Part shown: positions 7,784 through 15,699 of the stretch, piece by piece
How positions within the stretch are numbered: the first letter of the stretch is position 1
Layout of the letters: each line of letters begins with the position of its first letter
DNA from: Streptomyces sp. Ru71
GTDB taxonomy: Bacteria; Actinomycetota; Actinomycetes; Streptomycetales; Streptomycetaceae
Direction: 5' to 3'
Length of the DNA: 64,000 bases
NCBI RefSeq assembly: GCF_002920535.1
Contig: NZ_PQSS01000011.1
Coordinates: forward strand, 1-64,000
Notes under the pieces: model-generated
What the model saw: the letters and a program-made list of their open reading frames with translations, nothing else
What the model was told of the DNA's origin: nothing
Database searches by the model: none
Position numbers and translations under genes: made by a program

Positions 7784-9511
7784 GTGCGCATCGGATTGAT
7801 TACGGAGGGTGGCTACCCGTTTCTGAGCGGTGACGCCGGGCCGTGGTGCGACCGGCTCGTGCGCGGGCTCGGGCAGCACGAGTTCGACGTCTACGCGCTC
7901 AGCCGCGGCCGGGACCAGGAGGACGACGGCTGGGTGCCGCTGCCGCCGCAGGTCAGCGGGGTGCGCGTGGCGCCGCTGTGGACCGCGCGGGAGGACGGCG
8001 TGGCGTACGGCAGGCGTGCGCGCCGGCGGTTCGCGGAGTGCTACGGCGAACTGCTGGCCGCGATCTGCGCGGACCCCGCGGGCGGCGCTGCGGAGGACGG
8101 GTCCACCCCCGAGGCGGACCGTTTCAGCAACGCGCTGTACGGCCTCGCCGAACTCGCCCGCGACGAGGGCGGGCTGGTGGGCGCGCTCCGTTCGGAAGGG
8201 GCGGTGCGCGCCCTGGAACGCGCCTGTCGTGCGCCCGGCGCGCTGCGCACCGCACGCGAGGCCCGGGTGCCGGACCTCCTCGCCGTCACCGAGCACCTGG
8301 AAAGCGCCCTGCGCCCCCTCTCGCTCGACTGGTACGACGACGCCGGGCTCGGCTCGGCCGACCTGTGCCACGCCGCCTCGGGTGGCCCGGCGGCCCTGTC
8401 CGGCCTGCTCGCCGGCCACTTCTTCGGCGTACCGCTGCTGGTGACCGAGTACGGCGTACGGCTGCGCAGCCACTATCTGGCCCAGGGCGCCGGCCCGGCC
8501 ACCGCGCCCGCCGTCCGCGCGCTGCTCGCCGCCTTCCACGGGCGGCTCGCCACCGAGGTCTACCGCCGGGCCGCCTGCGTCACGCCCGGCAACGCGCACG
8601 CCCGCCGCTGGCAGGAACGCTGCGGCGCCGACCGGGCCAAGCTGCGCACGGTCTACCCGGGCATGGACGCCGGTCGCTTCACCGAGGTCGGTGAGGCGCC
8701 GGACACCGCCGACCCGGACACCCTCGTGTGGGTCGGCCGGATCGAACCGGCCAAGGACCTGGTGTCGCTGCTGCACGCCTTCGCCGAGGTCCGCCGGGAG
8801 GAGCCGGGCGCCCGTCTGCGGATCGTCGGGCCGCCCGCCGGAGCCGAGGGCGAGGCGTACCTCGCCCACTGCAAGGCGCTCGCCGCCCAGCTCTTCCCGG
8901 ACGAGGCCGCAGGGCTGCACGCCGTCGGCGACAACCCCGTCTCCTTCGAGGAGATCGGCGGTCCGGAACTGCCCACGCTCGCCGACGCCTACGCCGCCGG
9001 CGCGGTCGTCGTGCTGTCCAGCGTCGTCGAGGGCTTTCCCCTCGGTCTGGTCGAGGCGATGTTCTGCGCTCGCGCGACCGTCTCCACGGACGTCGGCGCG
9101 GTCGTCGAGGTCATCGGCGGCACCGGACTCGTCGTACCGCCGCGCAATCCACGGGCGCTCGCGGAGGCGTGCGTGGCGATGCTGCGCGACCCCGAGCGTC
9201 GTGCGCGCCTGGGCGCCGCCGCACGCGCGCGTGCGCTGGAGCTGTTCACCGTCGAGCAGAACGTCGCGGCATTTCACGGCATTTACCTGGAGATCGTCTC
9301 CCGCTGCCCGGTCACCCGCGTCGTCCTCGACGAGGCCGGCGAGCCCCTGCCCTTCGGTGTCCCGGCGGAGGCACACGTCCCCGGCAGCTGGACCGACTCG
9401 GGCACCCCAGTCGTCGCCCGTGGCGGCCCGGGGTGGGCCGAGGCGGCACCCGTACGGGCCACGGCCCGGCCAGGCGTGCGGCCCGTGGCGGCGGCGGAAG
9501 GAGCGCGATGA
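7784..9511 (+). CDS. PelF-like glycosyltransferase (DUF3492 + GT4)
   Basis: A 575-residue cytoplasmic retaining glycosyltransferase. The N-terminus MRIGLITEGGYPF...GPWCDRLVRGL matches the DUF3492 region of PelF, the enzyme that polymerises Pel polysaccharide from UDP-GalNAc in Pseudomonas. The C-terminal half is a GT4 domain: LVWVGRIEPAKDL for nucleotide-sugar binding, then SSVVEGFPLGLVEAM containing the E-x7-E motif, then GLVVPPRNP. The last 70 residues are low complexity. The start is ATG/GTG near 7784 (GTGCGCATC). Its stop overlaps the start of the next gene (ATGA at 9508), so the two are translationally coupled. The sugar donor is inferred from the family only. Confidence 0.88.
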   Translation: MRIGLITEGGYPFLSGDAGPWCDRLVRGLGQHEFDVYALSRGRDQEDDGWVPLPPQVSGVRVAPLWTAREDGVAYGRRARRRFAECYGELLAAICADPAGGAAEDGSTPEADRFSNALYGLAELARDEGGLVGALRSEGAVRALERACRAPGALRTAREARVPDLLAVTEHLESALRPLSLDWYDDAGLGSADLCHAASGGPAALSGLLAGHFFGVPLLVTEYGVRLRSHYLAQGAGPATAPAVRALLAAFHGRLATEVYRRAACVTPGNAHARRWQERCGADRAKLRTVYPGMDAGRFTEVGEAPDTADPDTLVWVGRIEPAKDLVSLLHAFAEVRREEPGARLRIVGPPAGAEGEAYLAHCKALAAQLFPDEAAGLHAVGDNPVSFEEIGGPELPTLADAYAAGAVVVLSSVVEGFPLGLVEAMFCARATVSTDVGAVVEVIGGTGLVVPPRNPRALAEACVAMLRDPERRARLGAAARARALELFTVEQNVAAFHGIYLEIVSRCPVTRVVLDEAGEPLPFGVPAEAHVPGSWTDSGTPVVARGGPGWAEAAPVRATARPGVRPVAAAEGAR

Positions 9512-10795
9512 GCGGCACGGCGGACCAGGACCGCCCGGGGACACCGAGCAGCCCCGGGGCGTGGGACACGCGGTCGGCACAGCTCCTGGACGGCAGCGGG
9601 GCGGGGGCGCCACCCACGGAGGCGCCGGACGGTGCCTCCGAGGCGCCGCGTGGCCCCCGGAGACCCCACGCCCCCCGGCGCGGCACCGCCGACCCCGTGA
9701 AGGCGCTGATGCACCGGCACCGGGAGCTGTGCGAGAGCGCCGTCGACCCGTTGGAGATCGCCGCCGGTCTGGAGGCGCACGGCGTCACCGACCGCACCGC
9801 CGCCCGCTTCCGCCACCGGGACGTCTTCTCCCTCGCGGAGGAGATGTACGCGCGCGTGCCCCGCACCGGCGACCTCACTCCACCGCGGGGCGCGGGGGAC
9901 GCCCCCGGCCGCTCACGCCCCGGACCGGCCGCGCGCGACCTGGCTGCCGCTGTCCCTGCTGCCCGGGGCCCTGTGTGCCGCCGCCGTGGCAGGCCTGCGG
10001 CTCACCGACGGCCGGGCGCGCGGGTTCGTCGCCCTGGCCGGCGTCCTCGCCGTGGCTGCCGCACTGCGGGCCGTTCTGCGCCGGGGCCCCCTGAGCGCGG
10101 CGCACCGCCCCCGGCCCGCCGCCCGCCCCGCCGGTGCCCGCGCCGCCGTCTGGTGGCTGCTCGCCTACGCCGCGCTGGGCGACGCCCTGCTCGACGCGGC
10201 CGTCACCGGAGGCCCCGACGGCCTGCCCGACGGCACCCCGGCCGGCGCCTGGCCGCTCGCCGCGGCCCCCCTCCTGGCGCTCACCCTCGCCTGCGCCCCC
10301 GCCGCCTGGTGCGCCCACCTCCTCGCCGCCGGCGCCCGCCGCAAACTCGCCGCCAGCGGCGGTCTGGAGGAGTTCGCCGCAGCCGTACGGCCCCTGCTGC
10401 TCGGCACGTTCGCCCTGTTCCTGGCCGCGCTCACCGCGCTGCTCGCCCTGTGCGCGACCCTCCTCGGCGAGCCCGCCGGCTACGCCCGCACGCTCACCCT
10501 GGGCGCCCTCCTGCTGCTCGCCCGCCTGCTGGCCCTGCACGGAGCGACCCGCGCACCCGGGCTCGTCCTGGCCGCCACGGCCGCCTGCGAGGCCGTCGTC
10601 GTGGCCGCGGTCCTCGCCGCCCGCCTGCCCGGCTGCGGCTTCCTGAGCGTCCCCGTGGAGGCCGTCGTCGGCGCCCTGGGCCCGGGCGGCGTGCCCGCCC
10701 TGCTGTGCGGGGCGGCGGCCCTGACCCTGCTGATCCACGCGACCCGCACCCTCACCCGGGCCTCGGCCCACGCGCGAGCGGACCACCCCCGGTGA
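9508..10795 (+). pseudogene. Polytopic membrane protein of the Pel-like operon, split by a +1 frameshift
   Basis: Reading begins at ATG 9508 (overlapping the glycosyltransferase stop) and gives a hydrophilic N-terminus including HRELCESAVDPLEIAAGLEAHG and RHRDVFSLAEEMYARVP. After about 9890 this frame turns into Arg/Pro-rich nonsense, while the +1 frame opens with PAAHAPDRPRATWLPLSLLPG and runs through seven to nine membrane segments to a TGA at 10793-10795. Deleting one base in the G5 (9894-9898) or C5 (9902-9906) run restores one protein of about 428 residues. By position it could be the partner membrane protein (a PelG-like role), but I see no clear sequence match to PelG. It is either a real mutation or a sequencing error. 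Confidence 0.78.
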
Positions 10796-10860
10796 GCCGC
10801 CGGCAGCCCACCCCCCACCGGGCCGCACGCAACCGCGACACCCTTGAAGGAGAACACCAG

Positions 10861-10908
10861 ATGATCACCTCCCGACCCGAGGACTCGGCCCCGGGAGCCG
10901 CCCGATGA
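10861..10908 (+). CDS. 15-residue leader ORF coupled to the epimerase
   Basis: ATG 10861 follows a very good ribosome-binding site (GAAGGAGAACACCAG) and encodes a 15-residue peptide (MITSRPEDSAPGAAR) whose TGA overlaps the ATG of the epimerase in ATGA (10905-10908). The epimerase has no other good ribosome-binding site, so ribosomes probably load here and re-initiate. It may be only a coupling device. The peptide has no recognisable domain. Confidence 0.5.
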   Translation: MITSRPEDSAPGAAR

Positions 10909-11867
10909 GGGTCCTGCTGATCGGAGCCAACGGCTTCCTCGGCCGCTTCGTCGCCGACCGTCTGCTCGCCGACCCGGCCGTCCAGCTCACCGCGCTCGGC
11001 CGCGGGGACGACGCCGACGTCCGCTTCGACCTCGCCACCGGCAGCCCGGGCGCGCTCACCCGCTTCCTCGACGCCGTCCACCCGCAGGTCGTCGTCAACT
11101 GCGCCGGCGCCACCCGCGGCGGCGCCCGCGAACTGACCCGGCACAACACCGTCGCCGTCGCCACCATCTGCGAGGCGCTGCGCCGCAGCGGCTGCGGAGC
11201 CCGGCTGGTGCAGCTCGGCTGCGGCGCCGAGTACGGCCCGAGCCAGCCCGGCTCCTCCACGGCCGAGGACGCGGTGCCGCGCCCCGGCGGCCCGTACGGC
11301 GTCAGCAAGCTCGCCGCCACCGAACTCGTCCTCGGTTCCGGCTTGGACGCCGTCGTCCTGCGCGTCTTCTCGCCCGCCGGACCCGGCACCCCGGCCGGCT
11401 CCCCGCTCGGGCGGCTCGCCGAGGCCATGCGGCGTGCCATGCAGTCCGGCGACGGCGAACTCAAGCTCGGCGGCCTCGGCGCCCAGCGCGACTTCGTCGA
11501 CGTCCGCGACGTGGCCCGCGCCGTCCACGCCGCCTCCCTGTCGGCCGCGCAAGGCGTGATCAACATCGGCTCGGGCCGCGCCGTGCGGCTGCGCGACGCC
11601 GCCGCGATCCTCGCCCGGGTCGCCGGCTACGGCGGTGCCCTGCACGAGCTCGACGGCCCGCCCGGCCCGCCGCTCAGGTCGCCCATCGGCCACCCGCGTG
11701 CCGACTCCGACCATGTCGCACCGGTCGCCTACCCCTACCCCGACGGCTGCGGCAGCTGGCAGCAGGCCGATGTGCGCACCGCACGCGACCGGCTCGGCTG
11801 GCGGCCCCGGATCAACCTCGAAGAGTCCCTCGCCGACATCTGGATGGAGGCGGCATGCCGCATCTGA
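10905..11867 (+). CDS. NAD-dependent epimerase/dehydratase
   Basis: A 320-residue extended SDR enzyme. The N-terminal Rossmann motif is GANGFLG (residues 7-13), the catalytic pair is Y-G-V-S-K (PYGVSKLAATE, about residues 129-139) with an upstream QLGCGAEYG Ser/Cys region, and the substrate-domain motif QRDFVDVRDVARA is present. These enzymes interconvert nucleotide sugars; between a PelF-like transferase and a GH135-like hydrolase, a UDP-HexNAc 4-epimerase supplying the polymer is plausible but not proven. It starts in the ATGA overlap with the leader ORF and overlaps the next gene by 13 nt. Confidence 0.87.
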   Translation: MRVLLIGANGFLGRFVADRLLADPAVQLTALGRGDDADVRFDLATGSPGALTRFLDAVHPQVVVNCAGATRGGARELTRHNTVAVATICEALRRSGCGARLVQLGCGAEYGPSQPGSSTAEDAVPRPGGPYGVSKLAATELVLGSGLDAVVLRVFSPAGPGTPAGSPLGRLAEAMRRAMQSGDGELKLGGLGAQRDFVDVRDVARAVHAASLSAAQGVINIGSGRAVRLRDAAAILARVAGYGGALHELDGPPGPPLRSPIGHPRADSDHVAPVAYPYPDGCGSWQQADVRTARDRLGWRPRINLEESLADIWMEAACRI

Positions 11868-12607
11868 CCAGTACCAAAGCCAGCACCTCCAGCACCGATC
11901 TGCGCACCGGCCTCGGCATCCCGGGCCTCGCGCACCCCCTCGTGGCACCGGCCGAGTGGGGCGAGCTCGCCCGGCCCGGCAGGCCGCTGCACTGGGTCGT
12001 CCTCGACGTCGCCGACGGCGCCGGCGCCCGCCCCGACCCGCACTGCCTGGAGGCGGCCGGCCGGCTCCGCAACGCCGGTGTGCGCGTGCTGGGGCGGCTG
12101 AACGCCTCCTCGGCCGCCGGTGACGTGCTCGGCGACGCCCAGCACTACGTCGACTGGTACCAGGTCGACGGCTTCCTGCTGGACCGCTGCCCCGCCGACG
12201 GCGACGCCCTGCCGGCGGTGCGCCGCACGGTCTCCGCGCTGCGCTCCCGGCGTGACGATGCCCACATCGTCCTGGGCCACGGCACCCACCCGCACCCCGG
12301 CTACGCCGAGACCGCCGAGCAGTTGGTGACCTTCCGCGGCGCCTGGAGCGACTACCGCTGGTCGCAGGCGGCCGAGTGGACCGCGGACCACCCGCCGGAG
12401 CGCTTCTGCCACCTCGTGCACGGCGTGCCCCGCCCGCACCTGGAGGAGGCACTGCGCATCGCCCGCTGGCAGGGCGCGGCGACGATCTGGTTCACCGACC
12501 GGGTGGGAAGCGGCCACCACAGGGACGAGGGCGTGGACCCGTGGACCACGATGCCCGGCTACTGGGACGAAATCGTCTCGCGTATCGGAACGGGTGTCTC
12601 GGAATGA
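11855..12607 (+). CDS. Spherulation-specific family 4 (GH135-like) protein
   Basis: A 250-residue protein with a predicted TIM-barrel-like pattern typical of the spherulin-4 family: GLGIPGLAHPLVAP, HWVVLDVADGAG, LGRLNASSAAGD, HYVDWYQVDGFLLDRCPAD and IVLGHGTHPHPGY. Fungal members (GH135, Sph3) cleave alpha-1,4-linked GalNAc in galactosaminogalactan. There is no signal peptide, so it would act inside the cell or leave by another route. The acidic residues in VDGFLLD would be the catalytic candidates. It is the last gene of the operon and overlaps the epimerase by 13 nt. Family call fairly secure; substrate inferred. Confidence 0.8.
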   Translation: MPHLTSTKASTSSTDLRTGLGIPGLAHPLVAPAEWGELARPGRPLHWVVLDVADGAGARPDPHCLEAAGRLRNAGVRVLGRLNASSAAGDVLGDAQHYVDWYQVDGFLLDRCPADGDALPAVRRTVSALRSRRDDAHIVLGHGTHPHPGYAETAEQLVTFRGAWSDYRWSQAAEWTADHPPERFCHLVHGVPRPHLEEALRIARWQGAATIWFTDRVGSGHHRDEGVDPWTTMPGYWDEIVSRIGTGVSE

Positions 12608-12670
12608 AAAAGCCCATGGCAGTGTTACGGGGAGAACAACCGTACTGTTTGACCGACCAACGGAGTCCCC

Positions 12671-13849
12671 GTGTCGTTGCCACCCCTGGTCGAGCCAGCT
12701 GCTGAGCTCACCGTAGACGAGGTCCGCCGGTACTCCCGCCACCTGATCATCCCCGACGTGGGGATGGACGGGCAGAAGCGGCTGAAGAACGCCAAGGTGC
12801 TCTGTGTGGGCGCCGGCGGCCTGGGCTCGCCGGCGCTGATGTACCTGGCCGCCGCGGGCGTGGGCACGCTCGGCATCGTGGAGTTCGACGAGGTCGACGA
12901 GTCGAACCTGCAGCGTCAGATCATCCACAGCCAGTCCGACATCGGCCGCTCGAAGGCGGAGTCGGCCCGCGACACCGTCAAGGGCATCAACCCGTACGTG
13001 AACGTGGTCCTTCACGAGGAGCGGCTCGAAGCCGACAACGTGATGGACATCTTCAGCCAGTACGACCTGATCATCGACGGCACGGACAACTTCGCGACCC
13101 GCTACCTGGTCAACGACGCGTGCGTGCTGCTGAACAAGCCGTACGTGTGGGGCTCGATCTACCGCTTCGACGGCCAGGCGTCCGTCTTCTGGTCCGAGCA
13201 CGGCCCCTGCTACCGCTGCCTCTACCCGGAGCCCCCGCCCCCCGGCATGGTCCCCTCCTGCGCCGAGGGCGGCGTCCTGGGCGTGCTGTGCGCGTCCATC
13301 GGCTCCATCCAGGTCAACGAGGCCATCAAGCTCCTCGCGGGCATCGGCGAGCCGCTGGTCGGCCGTCTGATGATCTACGACGCCCTGGAGATGACCTACC
13401 GCCAGGTCAAGGTCCGCAAGGACCCGAACTGCGCGGTCTGCGGCGACAACCCGACGGTCACCGAGCTCATCGACTACGAGGCCTTCTGCGGCGTCGTCTC
13501 CGAGGAGGCCCAGGAGGCGGCCGCCAGCGCGACGATCACTCCCAAGCAGCTCAAGGAGTGGATCGACGACGGCGAGAACATCGACATCATCGACGTCCGC
13601 GAGCCGAACGAGTACGAGATCGTCTCCATCCCGGGCGCCCGCCTGATCCCGAAGAACGAGTTCCTCATGGGCACCGCCCTGGAGGGCCTCCCGCAGGACA
13701 AGAAGATCGTCTTGCACTGCAAGACGGGTGTCCGCAGTGCGGAAGTCCTCGCGGTCCTGAAGTCCGCGGGCTTCGCCGACGCGGTCCACGTGGGCGGCGG
13801 CGTCATCGGCTGGGTCAACCAGATCGAACCGCACAAGCCGGTCTACTGA
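12671..13849 (+). CDS. moeZ: MoeZ: ThiF-type adenylyltransferase fused to rhodanese
   Basis: A 392-residue cytosolic enzyme that adenylates and then thiolates the C-terminus of sulfur carrier proteins (MoaD, ThiS, CysO and those of secondary metabolism). The E1-like domain shows GAGGLGSP (residues 47-54), DEVDESNLQRQ, DGTDNFATRY and two zinc CxxC pairs (CYRC, CAVC). The rhodanese domain (from about 285) has DVREPNEYEI and the active loop HCKTGVRS with Cys350. The start is GTG 12671 after a GGAGT ribosome-binding site. It is followed by a strong terminator. It relates to the MoaE gene at 47042. Confidence 0.95.
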   Translation: MSLPPLVEPAAELTVDEVRRYSRHLIIPDVGMDGQKRLKNAKVLCVGAGGLGSPALMYLAAAGVGTLGIVEFDEVDESNLQRQIIHSQSDIGRSKAESARDTVKGINPYVNVVLHEERLEADNVMDIFSQYDLIIDGTDNFATRYLVNDACVLLNKPYVWGSIYRFDGQASVFWSEHGPCYRCLYPEPPPPGMVPSCAEGGVLGVLCASIGSIQVNEAIKLLAGIGEPLVGRLMIYDALEMTYRQVKVRKDPNCAVCGDNPTVTELIDYEAFCGVVSEEAQEAAASATITPKQLKEWIDDGENIDIIDVREPNEYEIVSIPGARLIPKNEFLMGTALEGLPQDKKIVLHCKTGVRSAEVLAVLKSAGFADAVHVGGGVIGWVNQIEPHKPVY

Positions 13850-13880
13850 TCACGGCTCTCGCCGACCGGCGAGGCTGACG

Positions 13881-13920
13881 AAGCCCACGGCATCCGAGCA
13901 GCTCGGGTGCCGTGGGCTTT
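13881..13920. terminator. Bidirectional intrinsic terminator
   Basis: A near-perfect 17-18-bp stem from AAGCCCACGGCA to its complement TGCCGTGGGCTTT, with A- and T-rich flanks on the two sides, sits between convergent moeZ and the serine hydrolase gene. Confidence 0.9.
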
Positions 13921-13937
13921 CGCGTCCGGTGGGGGTC

Positions 13938-15572
13938 TCAGCGGGTGAAGGTGCCCAGGCCGTTGGCGTCGAGGTGTTCGATCGTGACGCTCGTGGCCTG
14001 GCCGGAGCGGGTGTGGAAGGTGACGCCGGACAGGCCGACGGCGTTCTCGCCCTGGGTCTGATAGCTGAAGGTGTCACCCGTGTAGTGCTTCAGGGGGAAC
14101 GTCATCTTCTTCGGGCCCAGTGTCATGCTCAGGTTGCCTTTGCCGTCGCTGGTGACGACGACCGGGCCGTAGTAGTCGTTGGCGTAGGTGCCCGTGTAGA
14201 CGTCGTCGGCCTTGGCCGGTGTCGCGTTGGCGGGCGGCTTGGCGTAGTTCGTGGGGGAGGCGCCCGTGTAGACGGCTGCCTCGACCGCCTTCCTGAAGAA
14301 GGGCAGCCAGTCGACCGTCTGCTTTCCGTTCTGGGCGATGTCGAAGAACGCGGCGCTGATCGCCTCGGGAACGCCGATGGGCTGCCCGTTCGACAGCACG
14401 ACCACGCCGAGCTGCTCGCCGGGGAGCAGGGACACCGTGGTCGCGGCGCCCAACTCGAAGCCGCCGGAATGGCTCAGGCGCAGCCGTCCGCGCTGGTCGT
14501 AGCCGACGTCCCAGCCGAGCCCGTAGAAGCCCGGCTCGCCGGCCGGGGCGTGTGGCGGATTGGCGACGGAGTGGGGTACGTGGGTCTGGTCCAGGGCGGC
14601 TGGGTCGATCAGTTTTCTCCCCTCGAACTCCCCGTTGCCCAGTTGCAGGCGCATCCACTTGGTGAGGTCGTCGACGGACGAACTCGCACCACCCGCGGGC
14701 GCCTGCCGGTCGGCGTTCTCGGTGGTGGAGGGCTTCCAGTGACCGTTGACCAGCACATGGGCCGACGCCTTGTCGGCGGCCTTGTCGTAGTCGGCACGCT
14801 CGTAGCTGGAGTGATCCATCCCCAGGGGTTTGAACAGGGTGTCCGTCGCCAGCCGCGGCCAGCTGGTCTTCGCCGCGTGGGCCACCGCCTCGCCCGCTGC
14901 CGTGAGGCCGAAGTTGGTGTAGGCGTAACTTGCGCGGAAGGGGGTCAGGGGCTCCAGCCGCAGGTGCCGCAGGATGTAGTCGAGCGGGTATCCCAGGTCC
15001 TGGAGCAGGTCGCCCGCGTGGTCGGGCAGGCCGCTGCGGTGCGAGAACAGGTCCGCGACGGTCGCGTTCGCGCTCACGTACGGGTCCTTCAGCGCGAAGT
15101 CCGGCTCGTGGGGACGGACCGGATCGTCCCAGCCGATGACCTTGCGTCCCACGGCCCCGGCCACGACGGTGGACGACAGCGGCTTGGACACGGACGCCAG
15201 CTGGAAGACGGTCGCGGGGTCGACCTTGGCGCTCTTGCCCAGCTCGCGGACGCCGAAGCCCTTGCGGTAGATGACCTTGTCCTGGTAGACGACGGCCACC
15301 GCCACGCCCGGCACTCCGGTCTGCCGCATCGCGTTCTCCACCAGGCCGTCGAGCCGGCTCACCGCGGTCTTCACCTGGTCCTGGGTCAACTGGGGCGGCG
15401 GTTGCTTCGGCGGCGTGGGCGCGAGCGACGCGGTGGCCGACGGCCCGCCGGTAGCCGCGTCCGTCCTGTCGCTGCACCCCGACACGGCGAGCCCCAGCAC
15501 GCCCAGCGGCACCACTGCCGCGCCCACCCGGCTCTGCCACGACAGCCTTCTCCTGCGACTTCGATTCACCAT
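13938..15572 (-). CDS. Serine hydrolase lipoprotein (beta-lactamase/class C fold)
   Basis: A 544-residue exported lipoprotein. The signal sequence has an RSRRRR n-region and lipobox LAVSGC with Cys33. The penicillin-binding/beta-lactamase class C signature is complete: S127-V-S-K130, Y218-T-N220 and a later HSGG in place of KTG. The final 100 residues (VYTGTYANDYYGP...) resemble the DUF3471 domain common in these hydrolases. Likely roles are D-amino-acid peptidase, esterase or DD-peptidase-like at the cell surface; sequence does not decide. The start is ATG 15572, with GTG 15569 next to it. It lies downstream of two other exported hydrolases on the same strand. Confidence 0.9.
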   Translation of the reverse strand: MVNRSRRRRLSWQSRVGAAVVPLGVLGLAVSGCSDRTDAATGGPSATASLAPTPPKQPPPQLTQDQVKTAVSRLDGLVENAMRQTGVPGVAVAVVYQDKVIYRKGFGVRELGKSAKVDPATVFQLASVSKPLSSTVVAGAVGRKVIGWDDPVRPHEPDFALKDPYVSANATVADLFSHRSGLPDHAGDLLQDLGYPLDYILRHLRLEPLTPFRASYAYTNFGLTAAGEAVAHAAKTSWPRLATDTLFKPLGMDHSSYERADYDKAADKASAHVLVNGHWKPSTTENADRQAPAGGASSSVDDLTKWMRLQLGNGEFEGRKLIDPAALDQTHVPHSVANPPHAPAGEPGFYGLGWDVGYDQRGRLRLSHSGGFELGAATTVSLLPGEQLGVVVLSNGQPIGVPEAISAAFFDIAQNGKQTVDWLPFFRKAVEAAVYTGASPTNYAKPPANATPAKADDVYTGTYANDYYGPVVVTSDGKGNLSMTLGPKKMTFPLKHYTGDTFSYQTQGENAVGLSGVTFHTRSGQATSVTIEHLDANGLGTFTR

Positions 15573-15699
15573 GATCCGGTTTCCTCGCGTTCAAGGCCCC
15601 TGGCGCGTGTCCGGCGCCCGCTCCATCCTCGTCACGGCGGTGGAGCACGGCACTCGGACATCGCCAAGTGGGTGAGGGACCGGCAGCGGGGCGCCGGGC

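Noticed and set aside
7784-12607. Antibiotic (secondary metabolite) cluster
   Set aside because: No NRPS, PKS, terpene or RiPP gene is present; a transferase-epimerase-hydrolase set suits a polysaccharide better.
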